A stretch of DNA of 64,000 bases from Halobacterium sp. CBA1132 (GCF_001485535.1 NZ_BCMZ01000001.1:1-64000), one strand, 5' to 3'; positions 46,571 to 56,205 are shown, numbered from the stretch's first letter. Notes: a model not told the origin generated them from the sequence alone. Made by a program: numbers and translations.

Positions 46571-47267
46571 GGCGGTGTTCAGATAAGGATTGAAAGGTGA
46601 GGCGGTGCGGTTTTCAGGTGTCCATGCCAGAAAACGCCCGCCTCAGCGGTTGTTTAGACCAGATCGACTTAGAGTTTGTTGAACGAGAAGCGACACCGCA
46701 GCTGCTGATGAAGCTCAGTATTCAGCTCCACCTTGCTGGACTCTCACTTTCAAATACTGTCTCTATACTTGAGATATTCGGTGTCGAACGAGCACGCTCC
46801 ACCGTCCATAACTGGGTTCACAAAGCCGACCTACAGCCCGAGTCAGGACGGAGTCCGGATCACGTTGCCGTTGATGAAACCGTGATCCGACTCAATAACG
46901 AGCAGTACTGGCTGTACGCTGCTGTCGATCCAGAAACAAACGAATTGCTCCATACAAAGCTTGAGCCGACGCGTACGAACGTGATTGCTCGCTCGTTTTT
47001 CGCCGACCTCCGCGAGAAACATGATGTCGATAATGCCGTGTTTCTCGTTGATGGTGCACCCACGCTGAAAGACGCCTGTCAACGACACGGCCTCCGATTC
47101 CAATATGAAAAACACGGGAATCGGAATGCTGTCGAACGTGTCTTTCGAGAGATAAAACGACGAACCTCATCGTTCTCGAACTGTTTCAGCAACGCCGCAG
47201 CAGATACCGCCGACGATTGGCTCAGATCGTTCAGCTTCGCATGGAATCAGCTTATCTGAACACTACC
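46571..47267 (+). mobile_element. IS6-type insertion sequence, complete
   Basis: A 697-bp element. Ends are inverted repeats: ggcggtgttcagataag (left, 46571-46587) and, read inward, ggtagtgttcagataag (right, 47251-47267), 15 of 17 identical. It is flanked by a perfect 8-bp target duplication taataggc (46563-46570 and 47268-47275), as expected for IS6 family. One transposase gene fills it. Intact ends and duplication mean recent, simple insertion. Confidence 0.93.
46624..47259 (+). CDS. IS6 family transposase
   Basis: A 211-residue DDE transposase. Catalytic residues are visible in DHVAVDETVIRLN (first Asp), NAVFLVDGAPTLKDA (second Asp) and RNAVERVFREIKRR (Glu). A short N-terminal helix-turn-helix region (SNTVSILEIFGVERARSTVHNWVH) binds the ends. 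The ATG at 46624 gives the usual length for haloarchaeal members; a GTG lies 27 bp upstream. Cuts and joins DNA by replicative transposition. Confidence 0.93.
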   Translation: MPENARLSGCLDQIDLEFVEREATPQLLMKLSIQLHLAGLSLSNTVSILEIFGVERARSTVHNWVHKADLQPESGRSPDHVAVDETVIRLNNEQYWLYAAVDPETNELLHTKLEPTRTNVIARSFFADLREKHDVDNAVFLVDGAPTLKDACQRHGLRFQYEKHGNRNAVERVFREIKRRTSSFSNCFSNAAADTADDWLRSFSFAWNQLI

Positions 47268-47927
47268 TAATAGGCATAGAACTCAACACCGAGGAGGTCG
47301 AAAACGCGGCTAACGATTTGCCACTCCTCGATATTGACACCCTTCAGTAGCGGGATGAGTTCGATGTCGGTTCCGGCCAGTTCTTGCGCCACTGCGACAG
47401 TCCTGTCGAGGTATCCTTCAATACGGTCACGACGTTCCGAGCGGTCGGTTTCTTCGTAAACTGGAACGTCGCAAGGGATGTGGAACGTCGGATTGAATTT
47501 GTGGACTAGCTCGGCTTCACGCTGCCAATCTAACCCATCGAGATATTCGTCATTCACCGTCGTTGTGGTCGCTACTGCGACCTTCTCGGGGAAGAGCGTT
47601 GAAGCCGTTTCACCCCGGCGGATGAATGGCTCAATATCACTCATACGGACGAGAACGACCGTGCCTTCCGGACAGTTTTCTACAAACTGGAGGTGGGCGT
47701 TGTACGGTTCAACCAGAGGGATGCATCCGCTCGGTGCATCGGCTGTGGTTACGAGGTTTGGAACAGACTGTGGGGGTTCAGAGTCAGTCATGCGTCGTTG
47801 GTCTCCCGGCTTGTTTTCTGAACGAGGCGTGTGGTTTCAGGGTGCCTCGGGTTCAGTGGGAGATACTCTAGCATGGTTCTGTCAGAGTATAAAACTAGGC
47901 CTTCAGAATATCTCTTCATCCGCTCGC

Positions 47928-47941
47928 TTAGGCTCACCTAG
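47928..47941. promoter_or_regulatory. candidate iron-repressor-like box before a small membrane gene
   Basis: ttaggctcacctag differs by two bases from the perfect palindrome before the iron ATPase gene (ttaggctcgcctaa). It lies 72 bp upstream of the ATG at 48013, followed by an A/T-rich box (cttattt). A chance match cannot be excluded. Confidence 0.35.
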
Positions 47942-48012
47942 TCCTTATTTCGGAAGATTCTGCAATAGGTGAGGGAAAAGATACTTCGTCGTCGTAAACT
48001 ACGAGATTGTTA

Positions 48013-48270
48013 ATGAATCGGCGTGGTGGAAATCAGGGGATTCCCTCGTGGATTTGGCTAATCATAATCGCAGCGCTTGCCATTCTTGCTGTTATCATCA
48101 TCACTGCACTCAGTGCAGGTGGGATGGTCGATAGCTTCCTTACCGACCTCGGGTTTGAGGGAGTTGGTAATGATGCAGGGGCCTTCGTCGCTGGCGGCAT
48201 GTTCCTTCTGCTAATCGTGCTGATTCTAGGGAGTATTGCCGTGATTTTGCGTTCCGTCTCCGAATTATAG
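48013..48270 (+). CDS. small two-helix membrane protein
   Basis: An 85-residue protein: short basic N-terminus (MNRRGGNQG), helix 1 (SWIWLIIIAALAILAVIIITAL), a polar loop of about 27 residues, and helix 2 (FLLLIVLILGSIAVIL). No family recognised. It lies between the CBASS-type operon and the restriction operon, with an iron-box-like sequence upstream. Confidence 0.65.
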   Translation: MNRRGGNQGIPSWIWLIIIAALAILAVIIITALSAGGMVDSFLTDLGFEGVGNDAGAFVAGGMFLLLIVLILGSIAVILRSVSEL

Positions 48271-48330
48271 CCGTCGGTTAGTGTCCTGCTCACCGCAGAA
48301 CATATAGTGGTCCGAAGGGACCTACACGGT

Positions 48331-49833
48331 ATGCCTCTCTCTTTGGATGACCTCGAAACGCACTTGTTCAAGTGTGCGGACATCATCCGCGACGCCGTTG
48401 ACCCGACCGACTACAAGGAGTACATTCTGCCGCTGGTCTACTACAAGTCTATCTCCGATGAGTTCGAAAAACAGTACGCTGAGAACGTCGAGGAGTACGG
48501 CGAAGACTTCGCCCGCCGAAACAACCTCTACGACATCCCGGTCGTTCCTGAAGGCTATCTGTGGGCGGATATTCGCGCCGTCAGCGACAACGTCGATCAA
48601 GCCCTGAACGAGGCCTTCGACGCACTCACCGAAGAGAACCCCGAGCTAGCTGGCGTCTTCCGCGCGGACTACATCGACGCGGACGCGCTCGACGACGACC
48701 GTCTCGGCAAGCTAGTCGAACACCTCTCGAAGCACGACCTCGACCGCGACAGCATCCCCCCAGACATGCTCGGAGAGGCGTACATGGACCTTGTGCGCCA
48801 CTTCGCAGAAGAAGAGGGCAAGTCCGGTGGGCAGTTCTTCACGCCCCCGCACATCGTCAATCTCTGCGTTCGCCTCGTCGATGACTTCGAGGACGGAATG
48901 ACGTTCCACGATCCAACCGTGGGTTCTGGTGGGATGCTCATCGAGGCCGCGCGCTACTACCGTGACGAGCAGAGTAGTGACCCGACGAAGCTGACGTTCA
49001 CCGGGCAGGAAATCAACCCGGATATTGCGGCGATTGCGAAGATGAACCTCTCCATCCATGGACTGGATGGCGAGATTCGGCGCGAAGATTCCCTCTCGAA
49101 TCCTGCCTTCACGAACGACGAGGAGAACGAGCTGACGCGCTTCGACCGTGTGCTAGCTAATTTCCCGTTCTCCGCTGATTGGGCGAAAGACGACCTCCAA
49201 GACGACCCGTACGGGCGCTTCGACTGGCACGAAAAACTCCCACGTGCCGACCGAGGCGACTACGCCTTCATCATGCACATGGCGAAGCAGTTGAAGCGTC
49301 CCGAACGCGATGAGGCAGGGGGGAAAGCCGCTATCGTCATCCCTCACGGCGTGCTGTTCCGCAAGCACGAGTCGCGGTATCGGGAGTACATGCTTGAGAA
49401 TGATATGGTGGAGGCCATCGTCGGACTTCCCGAGAATCTATTCCAGAACAATTCGATTCCCTCCGCAGTCCTCGTATTGAACACGGACAAACCCGCCGAA
49501 CGCGAGGGCGAAGTACAGTTCATCCACGCCGCAGACGAGGCGTTCTACGAGGAACTATCGAACCAGAACGAACTCACCGAGGACGGCCTCGACCACATCG
49601 TTGAGAACTTCCGCGAGTGGACGATCGAAGAGCGCGTTAGTCGCACGGTGTCGCTCGGTGAGATTCGAGAGAACGACTACAACCTCAACATCGCGCTGTA
49701 CGTCGATACCACAGAGCCGGAGGAGGATGTTGATGTGGCGGAGGAACTGGCGAAGTTACGCGAGTTACAGGCTGAACGGGATGAGATTGAGGCGACGATG
49801 ACGGAGCATTTGGAGGCGTTGAGCTATGAGTGA
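48331..49833 (+). CDS. hsdM: type I restriction-modification methyltransferase subunit HsdM
   Basis: A 500-residue N6-adenine methyltransferase. An N-terminal HsdM bundle is followed by GGQFFTPPHIV (167-176), the SAM-binding HDPTVGSGGML (193-203), and catalytic motif IV in the form NFPF (277-280) rather than the usual NPPF. It methylates host DNA and, with HsdS and HsdR, forms the restriction complex. A TATA-like box (catatag, 48301-48307) 27 bases before the ATG implies a leaderless mRNA. It overlaps hsdS by 8 bp. Codon use is close to the core, unlike much of the island. Confidence 0.94.
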   Translation: MPLSLDDLETHLFKCADIIRDAVDPTDYKEYILPLVYYKSISDEFEKQYAENVEEYGEDFARRNNLYDIPVVPEGYLWADIRAVSDNVDQALNEAFDALTEENPELAGVFRADYIDADALDDDRLGKLVEHLSKHDLDRDSIPPDMLGEAYMDLVRHFAEEEGKSGGQFFTPPHIVNLCVRLVDDFEDGMTFHDPTVGSGGMLIEAARYYRDEQSSDPTKLTFTGQEINPDIAAIAKMNLSIHGLDGEIRREDSLSNPAFTNDEENELTRFDRVLANFPFSADWAKDDLQDDPYGRFDWHEKLPRADRGDYAFIMHMAKQLKRPERDEAGGKAAIVIPHGVLFRKHESRYREYMLENDMVEAIVGLPENLFQNNSIPSAVLVLNTDKPAEREGEVQFIHAADEAFYEELSNQNELTEDGLDHIVENFREWTIEERVSRTVSLGEIRENDYNLNIALYVDTTEPEEDVDVAEELAKLRELQAERDEIEATMTEHLEALSYE

Positions 49834-51199
49834 GGACGCTACGTTAGACGAGTTTGTGAAGAACGAGGAGAACCCCTCAAATCTTGAACTCGGCCCTATC
49901 GAGATTAATATTCCCCCGAAGTGGGACTCAGAAGAACTTTCTGACCTGTTCAATCTCATTTCTGGAAATAATTATACCGGGGAACACCTCTCCGAGGAGG
50001 ATAACGGAGGACGGGTATTTCTCACGTTAAAGTCGGTGAACAAAGGAGGGGGATTCAATCAGGATAGTATAAAATACTATACTGGAGAGGTGAACCAGAG
50101 AGAAATAGTCGAGCCGGGCGAGTTACTAATCGCAAATACAGATGTTACCCAAGATGGAGATATTGTAGGGTATTCGATTAGAGTACCAGAGTTTGAGTCA
50201 GAAAGAGAAATTGCGGCCTCTATGGATTTGTCTATCCTTCGCCCGAAGACCAAGGACGTGAATTTGCCGTATATTGAGCATCTCCTCCAGACTGAATATA
50301 TTCATTCTCGAATGAGGGCGTTTAGTGCTGGTTCAACAGTTCTTCATCTAAACACCGACCTCGTGAAGTCGCTCTCTCTGCCACTCCCACCACTCCCCGA
50401 ACAGCGCAAAATCGCCACCGTACTCTCCACGGTTGACCGGGCGATCGAGAAGTCTGAGGAGGTCATAGCACAGACAGAACGCCTTAGAGAAGGGGCGATG
50501 CAAGACTTATTCTCTCGTGGAGTTCGTGGTTATGATGATTTCCAAGAGACGAAGTATGGCATTATCCCGGCCAGTTGGGAGGTTAAGCCAGTACGTGAGA
50601 TAGCAGACCGAATTGGTTCTGGTGGAACTCCGAATACAGACAAAGAGGGGTACTATGGAGGAGATATTGAATGGGTCAAAACAGATGACTTGAATAGCGG
50701 GTTAGTTGAATCTGCTAAAACTACAATAACATCGCGGGGGCTGGACGAGTCAGCGGCTAAATTATTCCCCGAGGGTACAGTCGTGTTTGCGATGTACGGC
50801 GGTGCATTAGGGCAGAATGGCCGGTTAGGAATGGAGGCGGCTATGAATCAGGCTTGTTGTGGAATCGTCACTGACGAGTCAGAGATGAACTCCTACCTCC
50901 TACACCAGCAACTCATCCATCGAAAGAAACAACTCACCGCTCTAAGCGCCGGAACTCACCAGCAGAATATTTCCCAATCTATGATTGAGAAGTTCGAGGT
51001 GTTTGTCCCCCCTCTCGATGAACAAATGGAGATGGTGGATATTCTAAAGAGTATAGAGAGGACGATGGAGGCGAACACGAACGAAAAAGAGCGGCTAAAG
51101 CGACTCAAGCACGGTCTGATGCAAGACCTCCTCTCCGGAACAGCCCGCACGACCGACACTAACATAGAGGTGCCCGAGGAAATCGCGCAGTATGGTTAG
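49826..51199 (+). CDS. hsdS: type I restriction-modification specificity subunit HsdS
   Basis: A 457-residue specificity subunit with two target-recognition domains (about 20-190 and 245-405), each followed by the conserved spacer: LPLPPLPEQRKIATVLSTVD (about 188-207) and VPPLDEQMEMVDILKSIE. Each domain reads one half of a bipartite target. The DNA of the recognition domains is A/T-rich compared with hsdM and hsdR, as expected for exchanged modules. It overlaps both neighbours by 8 bp. Target sequence cannot be read from the protein. Confidence 0.93.
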   Translation: MSEDATLDEFVKNEENPSNLELGPIEINIPPKWDSEELSDLFNLISGNNYTGEHLSEEDNGGRVFLTLKSVNKGGGFNQDSIKYYTGEVNQREIVEPGELLIANTDVTQDGDIVGYSIRVPEFESEREIAASMDLSILRPKTKDVNLPYIEHLLQTEYIHSRMRAFSAGSTVLHLNTDLVKSLSLPLPPLPEQRKIATVLSTVDRAIEKSEEVIAQTERLREGAMQDLFSRGVRGYDDFQETKYGIIPASWEVKPVREIADRIGSGGTPNTDKEGYYGGDIEWVKTDDLNSGLVESAKTTITSRGLDESAAKLFPEGTVVFAMYGGALGQNGRLGMEAAMNQACCGIVTDESEMNSYLLHQQLIHRKKQLTALSAGTHQQNISQSMIEKFEVFVPPLDEQMEMVDILKSIERTMEANTNEKERLKRLKHGLMQDLLSGTARTTDTNIEVPEEIAQYG

Positions 51200-54152
51200 C
51201 ACCCCATCCGAGGGCGGCGTCGAACGCTCGCTTCTCTCGTGGCTCGACGGCATCGGATGGGAGACACACGGACAGGACGGCGACCGTGGTGCAAACGTTC
51301 TTGATGAGGCCTACGAGCGCGACAGCCACGAGGTCATCTACTGGAACCTCTTCGCCGAGCAGGTCGTCGCGTTGAACGAGGATGTGACCGAGGATAACGT
51401 CGATAAGTTCGTTTCTTCCCTTCGTCGCGACCTCGACACCGAGAACCTGATGGACGGAAACCGCGCGTTCTACCAGTTGCTCACCAAGGGCAAGACGTTC
51501 AACGTCCAGCGCGATGACGGCACGACCGAAACCATCTACGTTGACCTGATTGACCACGAGAATCCCGAACAGAACCGCTTCCACGCGGTCAATCAGTTTT
51601 CTGTCTCGCGTGAGACGACAATTCGCCCGGACGTCACTCTGTTCGTCAACGGGATTCCGCTCGTCACGATGGAGCTGAAGAGTCGCGCACAGGACAACGA
51701 CTGGCACGACGCTGTCAGCGACCTCAAAGCCTACGAGGACGACGTCCCTCGGCTGTTCGTTCCCGGTCTGTTCAACGTCGCTGCCGACACGATGGAACTG
51801 CGCTACGGTGCGGTCGGCGCTCCCCGCGAGTTCTATGAACCGTGGAACGACGCCCCGGCAGAGTTCGAGGACGACAACGAGATGCGGCAGGCGGTGAAGG
51901 CGCTCTGCAATCCTGATACGCTGCTGGACCTGCTGAAGAACTTCGTGTTCTACGAGCGGCGTGCTGGTGGTGACGCGAAGATTGTCCCGCGCTACATGCA
52001 GTATTACGCGGTCAATCGTATCCTCGACCGCGTTCGTCGGGGTGAACACAAGCGCGGGCTCATCTGGCACACTCAAGGGTCGGGCAAGTCGTTCACCATG
52101 CTGTACGCTGCTGAGAATCTGCTCTCACAGCCGACTGTCGCGAAGAACCCGCAGGTGTTCGTGATCGTCGATACGGACAAGCTCAACAGCCAGATGCGCG
52201 ACCAGCTAGCGAACCTCTCGTTGGAGCAGTGGACGGAAGCCGAGAGTATCGACCACCTCCAGCAGCTCATCGAAGAGGGGCAAAGCCAGCTAGTCCTTAC
52301 GACGATCCAGAAATTCGAGGACGTAGACCCCGACGTCCAAGGCAACGACGAAGTCGTCGTCATGTCCGACGAAGCCCACCGCTTCATGGAAGCCGACCTC
52401 GGGAGTCGCCTCGAAGCAGCGCTTCCCGACTGCTATCACTTCGGCTTCACCGGCACCCCTGTCCGTGAAGGAGAGAAACACGAGGACCGCAACACGTTCC
52501 GTGAATTCTCGCCCGAAGACGAGGACTACCTGCATCGCTACTCTGTCAAGCAGGGTATCGACGACGGCCTGATTCTGCCCGTCTACTTCACACTGCGCCA
52601 CGAAATGGAGTGGGAGATAGACGAGGCGGGCTTAGACGAAGAGTTCGAGCAGGAATTCCGTGGCATGACCACGGACGAAAAGCGGGAGGCAATTCGCGAG
52701 AACGTGACTGCGACGACGCTCGCAGAAATTGAACCCCGGGTCAATCGTGCTGTTGCGGAGATTGACCAGCACTATGGCGACCACGTAGCGCCGAACGGGT
52801 GGAAGGGGATGGTTGTGACGCCGAGTCGCCGGTCAGCCGCGATGTACGGTGAACGGCTCATCGACCGGCGTGGCGAGGACGAGGTCGAGGTCCTCTACAC
52901 CTCAACGAAAGACGATCCCGAGCTAATCCAGCAGTTCCACACCGACTCCGAGGAGCGTGACAGCATCGTCAAGGCGTTCAAGGAAGACGAGAATCCGAAA
53001 CTCCTCGTCGTCCACAACATGCTCCTGACGGGGTTCGACGCGCCGATATTGAAGACGATGTACCTCGACCGGAACCTGAAAAACCACAACCTCATGCAGG
53101 CTATCGCCCGCACCAACCGGCCTGCCGAAGGAAAGGAAAACGGCGAGATCGTGGACTTTCAGGGCGTCTTCGAGAACATCGACGAGGCGTTGGACTACGA
53201 CGCCGAGACGAAAGCGTACGCAGCCCGTGACAAGGACGACCTCTACGACGACCTCGTAGACCAGCTAGACACGGTGATGGGAATCTTCGATGGAATACCG
53301 AAGGAGGACACCCAAGAGGCGACCTACGAGGCCGTCGAGCGTGTCAGCACTCACCCGGAACGTCGTGAGTTCAAACAAGGATTCCGCCGGCTGCAAAACC
53401 TCTACGAGGCAGTCGCTCCAGACGGCCGGCTCGTCAGCGAAGGCATCGAGGACGACTACAAGTGGCTCAGCCGGATTCACGTCGCGTTCAAACGCACGGC
53501 GTCGGGCGATGAATCCCCGGAGGAAGACATGCGCGAGAAGACGCGGGATATCATCAACGACCACGTCGAGATTACGGATATCAAGCGTGACTTCCCGACG
53601 TACAAACTGGGCGAAGAGTACCTTGAGGACGTCGAGGGACTAGAGAATCCCGGCGTGAAAGCGTCCCAAATCGCCCACGCAACCCGCGAACACCTTCACC
53701 CTCGGGAGAATCAGAACCCTCGATACAAGCGGCTAAGCGAACGCGTGACGGATATCGTCGAACGCTGGCAAGGGGACGAAATTAGCGACCCCGAGGCTGT
53801 TGAGGCACTGAGATCAGTTGAGGAGGACGTCCTTGAGGTCGAGAAAGAAGCTGAAGAACAGGGGATGGGTGATGCTGAATTCGCAATCTACACCCATCTT
53901 ACCGAGGAGACACCAGACGCAATCGAGTCCGAAGAGCAGGCCGAAGAGATTGCTGCTGAGATCGTCTCCCAATTCCGTGAGCGCGTGGACCGAGGCTACC
54001 ACGGCTGGCAGACGAACCAGCAGACCATCGCTGAAATCGAGCGTATTCTGCTAGACGTCCTCGTGAAGGAACGTAATCTCGGGTCCTTGATTCAGGATCA
54101 CGACGACTTCATCGACGTGATGCGGAACTACCTCATCCGAAATCATGGCTAA
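51192..54152 (+). CDS. hsdR: type I restriction subunit HsdR (helicase-nuclease)
   Basis: A 986-residue motor subunit. The endonuclease core is RPDVTLFVNGIPLVTMELKS (Asp147, Glu161, Lys163). The SF2 translocase follows: Walker A HTQGSGKSFTM (about 293-303), DEAD-box form SDEAHR near 391, motif III GFTGTP, and motif VI QAIARTNRP. The C-terminal 250 residues are helical and bind HsdM/S. It pulls and cuts unmethylated foreign DNA. 8-bp overlap with hsdS and with the next gene. Confidence 0.95.
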   Translation: MVSTPSEGGVERSLLSWLDGIGWETHGQDGDRGANVLDEAYERDSHEVIYWNLFAEQVVALNEDVTEDNVDKFVSSLRRDLDTENLMDGNRAFYQLLTKGKTFNVQRDDGTTETIYVDLIDHENPEQNRFHAVNQFSVSRETTIRPDVTLFVNGIPLVTMELKSRAQDNDWHDAVSDLKAYEDDVPRLFVPGLFNVAADTMELRYGAVGAPREFYEPWNDAPAEFEDDNEMRQAVKALCNPDTLLDLLKNFVFYERRAGGDAKIVPRYMQYYAVNRILDRVRRGEHKRGLIWHTQGSGKSFTMLYAAENLLSQPTVAKNPQVFVIVDTDKLNSQMRDQLANLSLEQWTEAESIDHLQQLIEEGQSQLVLTTIQKFEDVDPDVQGNDEVVVMSDEAHRFMEADLGSRLEAALPDCYHFGFTGTPVREGEKHEDRNTFREFSPEDEDYLHRYSVKQGIDDGLILPVYFTLRHEMEWEIDEAGLDEEFEQEFRGMTTDEKREAIRENVTATTLAEIEPRVNRAVAEIDQHYGDHVAPNGWKGMVVTPSRRSAAMYGERLIDRRGEDEVEVLYTSTKDDPELIQQFHTDSEERDSIVKAFKEDENPKLLVVHNMLLTGFDAPILKTMYLDRNLKNHNLMQAIARTNRPAEGKENGEIVDFQGVFENIDEALDYDAETKAYAARDKDDLYDDLVDQLDTVMGIFDGIPKEDTQEATYEAVERVSTHPERREFKQGFRRLQNLYEAVAPDGRLVSEGIEDDYKWLSRIHVAFKRTASGDESPEEDMREKTRDIINDHVEITDIKRDFPTYKLGEEYLEDVEGLENPGVKASQIAHATREHLHPRENQNPRYKRLSERVTDIVERWQGDEISDPEAVEALRSVEEDVLEVEKEAEEQGMGDAEFAIYTHLTEETPDAIESEEQAEEIAAEIVSQFRERVDRGYHGWQTNQQTIAEIERILLDVLVKERNLGSLIQDHDDFIDVMRNYLIRNHG

Positions 54153-54867
54153 AGCCGACTCACGGTCGATTGACCTCTTGGGGAAGACCGTCGAGTACGA
54201 TGTCCAACGTAGTACGGAGGCCTCGGAGCCTCGGATTGATGTCGATATTCACGGTGTGACTGTTGTCCTCCCTGATTCGGAGGAAGTCCAACCGGCGACG
54301 TTGCTCAAGGAGAACGCGGCATGGGTGGTGGACAAACGGCAGCAGTATGAGGCTCACCGGGAGCAGGTGCCTGACCGAACGTTTGCGGCCGGGGAACAGT
54401 TTCCGTATCTGGGGGAGCCCCGCACGCTGGTTGTGGCGCCGTGCCGGAAACACTCCGTGCAGGACGACACAATCCGACTCCGCCAGAGTGCGGTTGAACA
54501 GTCCTCGGTAGAGCAGGTACTGGAGAACTTCTACCGTGGTCGTGCCCGAGACTATCTCACGGATCGAGCTGACCACTACGCCGAACAGATGGGCGTGGAC
54601 TACGAGGCATTAGAGCTGCGGAATCAACGGACACGGTGGGGGAGCTGTTCGACAAACGGGACGCTTAGTCTGAATTGGCGAATTATCATGGCACCGCCTG
54701 ATGTCGTCGATTACCTCCTCGTCCACGAATTAGCACACCTAACTGAACAGCATCATGGCGAGGAGTTTTGGAAGCTTGTCGCGGATTATGTGCCGGACTA
54801 TCAGGCGAAAGACCAGTGGCTCACTGAAAACAGCGTGAAGCTGATTTTCAGCGAGGACGATCTTTAG
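54145..54867 (+). CDS. YgjP-like zinc metallopeptidase linked to the hsd operon
   Basis: A 240-residue protein of the YgjP/DUF45 family. Zinc site: YLLVHELAHLTEQHHGEEFW (HExxH plus a later His), preceded by the family mark QRTRWGSCSTNGTLSLNWRI. Its ATG overlaps the hsdR stop by 8 bp, so it belongs to the operon. YgjP-like genes often accompany type I systems; they may process or limit the complex, an unproven suggestion. No signal peptide, hence cytoplasmic. Confidence 0.88.
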   Translation: MAKADSRSIDLLGKTVEYDVQRSTEASEPRIDVDIHGVTVVLPDSEEVQPATLLKENAAWVVDKRQQYEAHREQVPDRTFAAGEQFPYLGEPRTLVVAPCRKHSVQDDTIRLRQSAVEQSSVEQVLENFYRGRARDYLTDRADHYAEQMGVDYEALELRNQRTRWGSCSTNGTLSLNWRIIMAPPDVVDYLLVHELAHLTEQHHGEEFWKLVADYVPDYQAKDQWLTENSVKLIFSEDDL

Positions 54868-55063
54868 CAGTAGTTGCCTTGATTCGGTTTGACTGGAAAA
54901 GTGGAACGCTTGAATCGGTAAGTAGAGATGCGAACGGACCGCCAAATCTTCTACCAATTCCCTTCGATGTACTCGCTGTCCTGCTTAATTGAGAGCGCGT
55001 ATCTTGTATCGAGTCACTTCGAAACCAAGACCGGACTACCCTGATGTCCGGATGTTCATCCAA

Positions 55064-55882
55064 TCACTCAGTATCAGAATCAGTGATAGTATTATAAAAA
55101 TCAATCACTAAATGACGGTTTCTTCTAAAAGAGTATTTGAATAATTGGCGTGATGAAATAACTGAGACAGCAAATAGGAAAATAAGCAAAATCCACGAGT
55201 TTTGTTCTTGTAGCCAAGGGACAGGAACTTTTCTCCCCGAAGTATCAGATAAGTACATCAAGTATTGGGTGAGTGTTATTATAAACGCGATCCAGAATGT
55301 GAAGGCGATGTTTCGAAAAAATGTGGCCAATATATTATATCGCTCGTATAGGCTTTGACTATCATATAATTCGGAATAAGCGAAGTGTCTTATAGTTCGT
55401 TCTTCTGCATTTTCGGGATCGAAGTTATATACCTCCTCAAACCTCCGTTTAATATTTTGAATTATATCAAAATCAACATACGGATAACGGACTTGAAGGG
55501 TGGGGCCATTTACTCTCCCGGGGGCCCAATCATCAGCAAAAAAGTCATCAACTATTTTCTCTCTATCCTCCACGGGGAGAGACTTTCTAAACTCATACCA
55601 TAATCTGTTACCGATGGAATAATCGCCCGGAGGGTATTTGGCAGCAGGAACGATATGATCCAAAATTTTGGAAAATGTACTAGAAAGAGAATGGATTAAT
55701 CTCCCAATCAAATATCCAGCTCCAACTAAAATTACTGCAATCAAAATTCCACTAGCAGAGGGGGTTCTGAACGGTAATTCCCCAACTGGTATTATTAGTT
55801 GTATTAAATATATGGCTGATAGCCCCGGAAAAACATCAACTAAGAAATCATATAACCGCAACTGCTGTATTGGCATTTTCAC
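55064..55882 (-). CDS. membrane protein of unknown function
   Basis: A 272-residue, A/T-rich gene product with two helices near the N-terminus (about 15-32 and 43-62), a central soluble part of about 110 residues (PPGDYSIGNRLWYEFRKSL to ERYNIL), and two helices near the C-terminus (about 190-212 and 225-243). The 2TM-soluble-2TM layout is seen in several defence effectors, but no motif confirms this. Start at the first of two close ATGs. Confidence 0.65.
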   Translation of the reverse strand: MKMPIQQLRLYDFLVDVFPGLSAIYLIQLIIPVGELPFRTPSASGILIAVILVGAGYLIGRLIHSLSSTFSKILDHIVPAAKYPPGDYSIGNRLWYEFRKSLPVEDREKIVDDFFADDWAPGRVNGPTLQVRYPYVDFDIIQNIKRRFEEVYNFDPENAEERTIRHFAYSELYDSQSLYERYNILATFFRNIAFTFWIAFIITLTQYLMYLSDTSGRKVPVPWLQEQNSWILLIFLFAVSVISSRQLFKYSFRRNRHLVIDFYNTITDSDTE

Positions 55883-55906
55883 CCCTCCCGATTCATTTTC
55901 ACGAGT

Positions 55907-56086
55907 TTATTTCGTTTTAATATCTGCATCGAGAGCGGTGTTACGTACGCTCTTGATTGATTGCAGGGCCTTCTCTTTTGATGTATACCCCTCCCCGCCA
56001 TCGGCAATTATATTCCCATTATCGTGTACAAGTCGCCACCGATACCGTCCGGCAGAGTCCTCATAAATCTCGAAAGTTGCACCCAT
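55907..56086 (-). CDS. DUF1508/YegP-like small protein
   Basis: A 59-residue single-domain protein: ATFEIYEDSAGRYRWRLVHDNG then IADGGEGYTSKEKALQSIKSVR, the YegP/HVO_2922-type alpha-beta unit. I use the ATG at 56086 (MGATFE), since the longer frame adds unrelated residues. Function of the family is unknown. It lies 24 bp upstream of the membrane gene 55064-55882 on the same strand, a possible operon. Confidence 0.8.
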   Translation of the reverse strand: MGATFEIYEDSAGRYRWRLVHDNGNIIADGGEGYTSKEKALQSIKSVRNTALDADIKTK

Positions 56087-56205
56087 ATCGAATTGATTTA
56101 TTTTGGCCTTGAAAAAAGGCTTTGGCCTTAGCGTAAGCACTCAACAGACCCAGATATCGTCCGAATAGGCGTTTCAGTCAGGTGCCTGCAAAAGCCTAAG
56201 ACCGA

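Larger units (their letters stand above)
46244..47791 (-). pseudogene. first gene of the CBASS-type operon, split by the IS6-type element
   Basis: Two pieces (47791 down to 47268, and 46570 down to 46244) belong to one gene. Removing the insertion sequence and one 8-bp duplicate joins ...GVEFYAY to YGTQYFLSGAG... in frame, giving 280 residues ending one base before the CD-NTase start. The restored protein has HIPCDVPVYEETDR, IELIPLLKGVNIEEW and a glycine-containing YGTQYFLSGAGFG loop; this faintly recalls tRNA-guanine transglycosylase/DpdA-like barrels (weak inference). With the element in place the 5' part stops at TAG (47267) after 174 residues. Confidence 0.85.
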
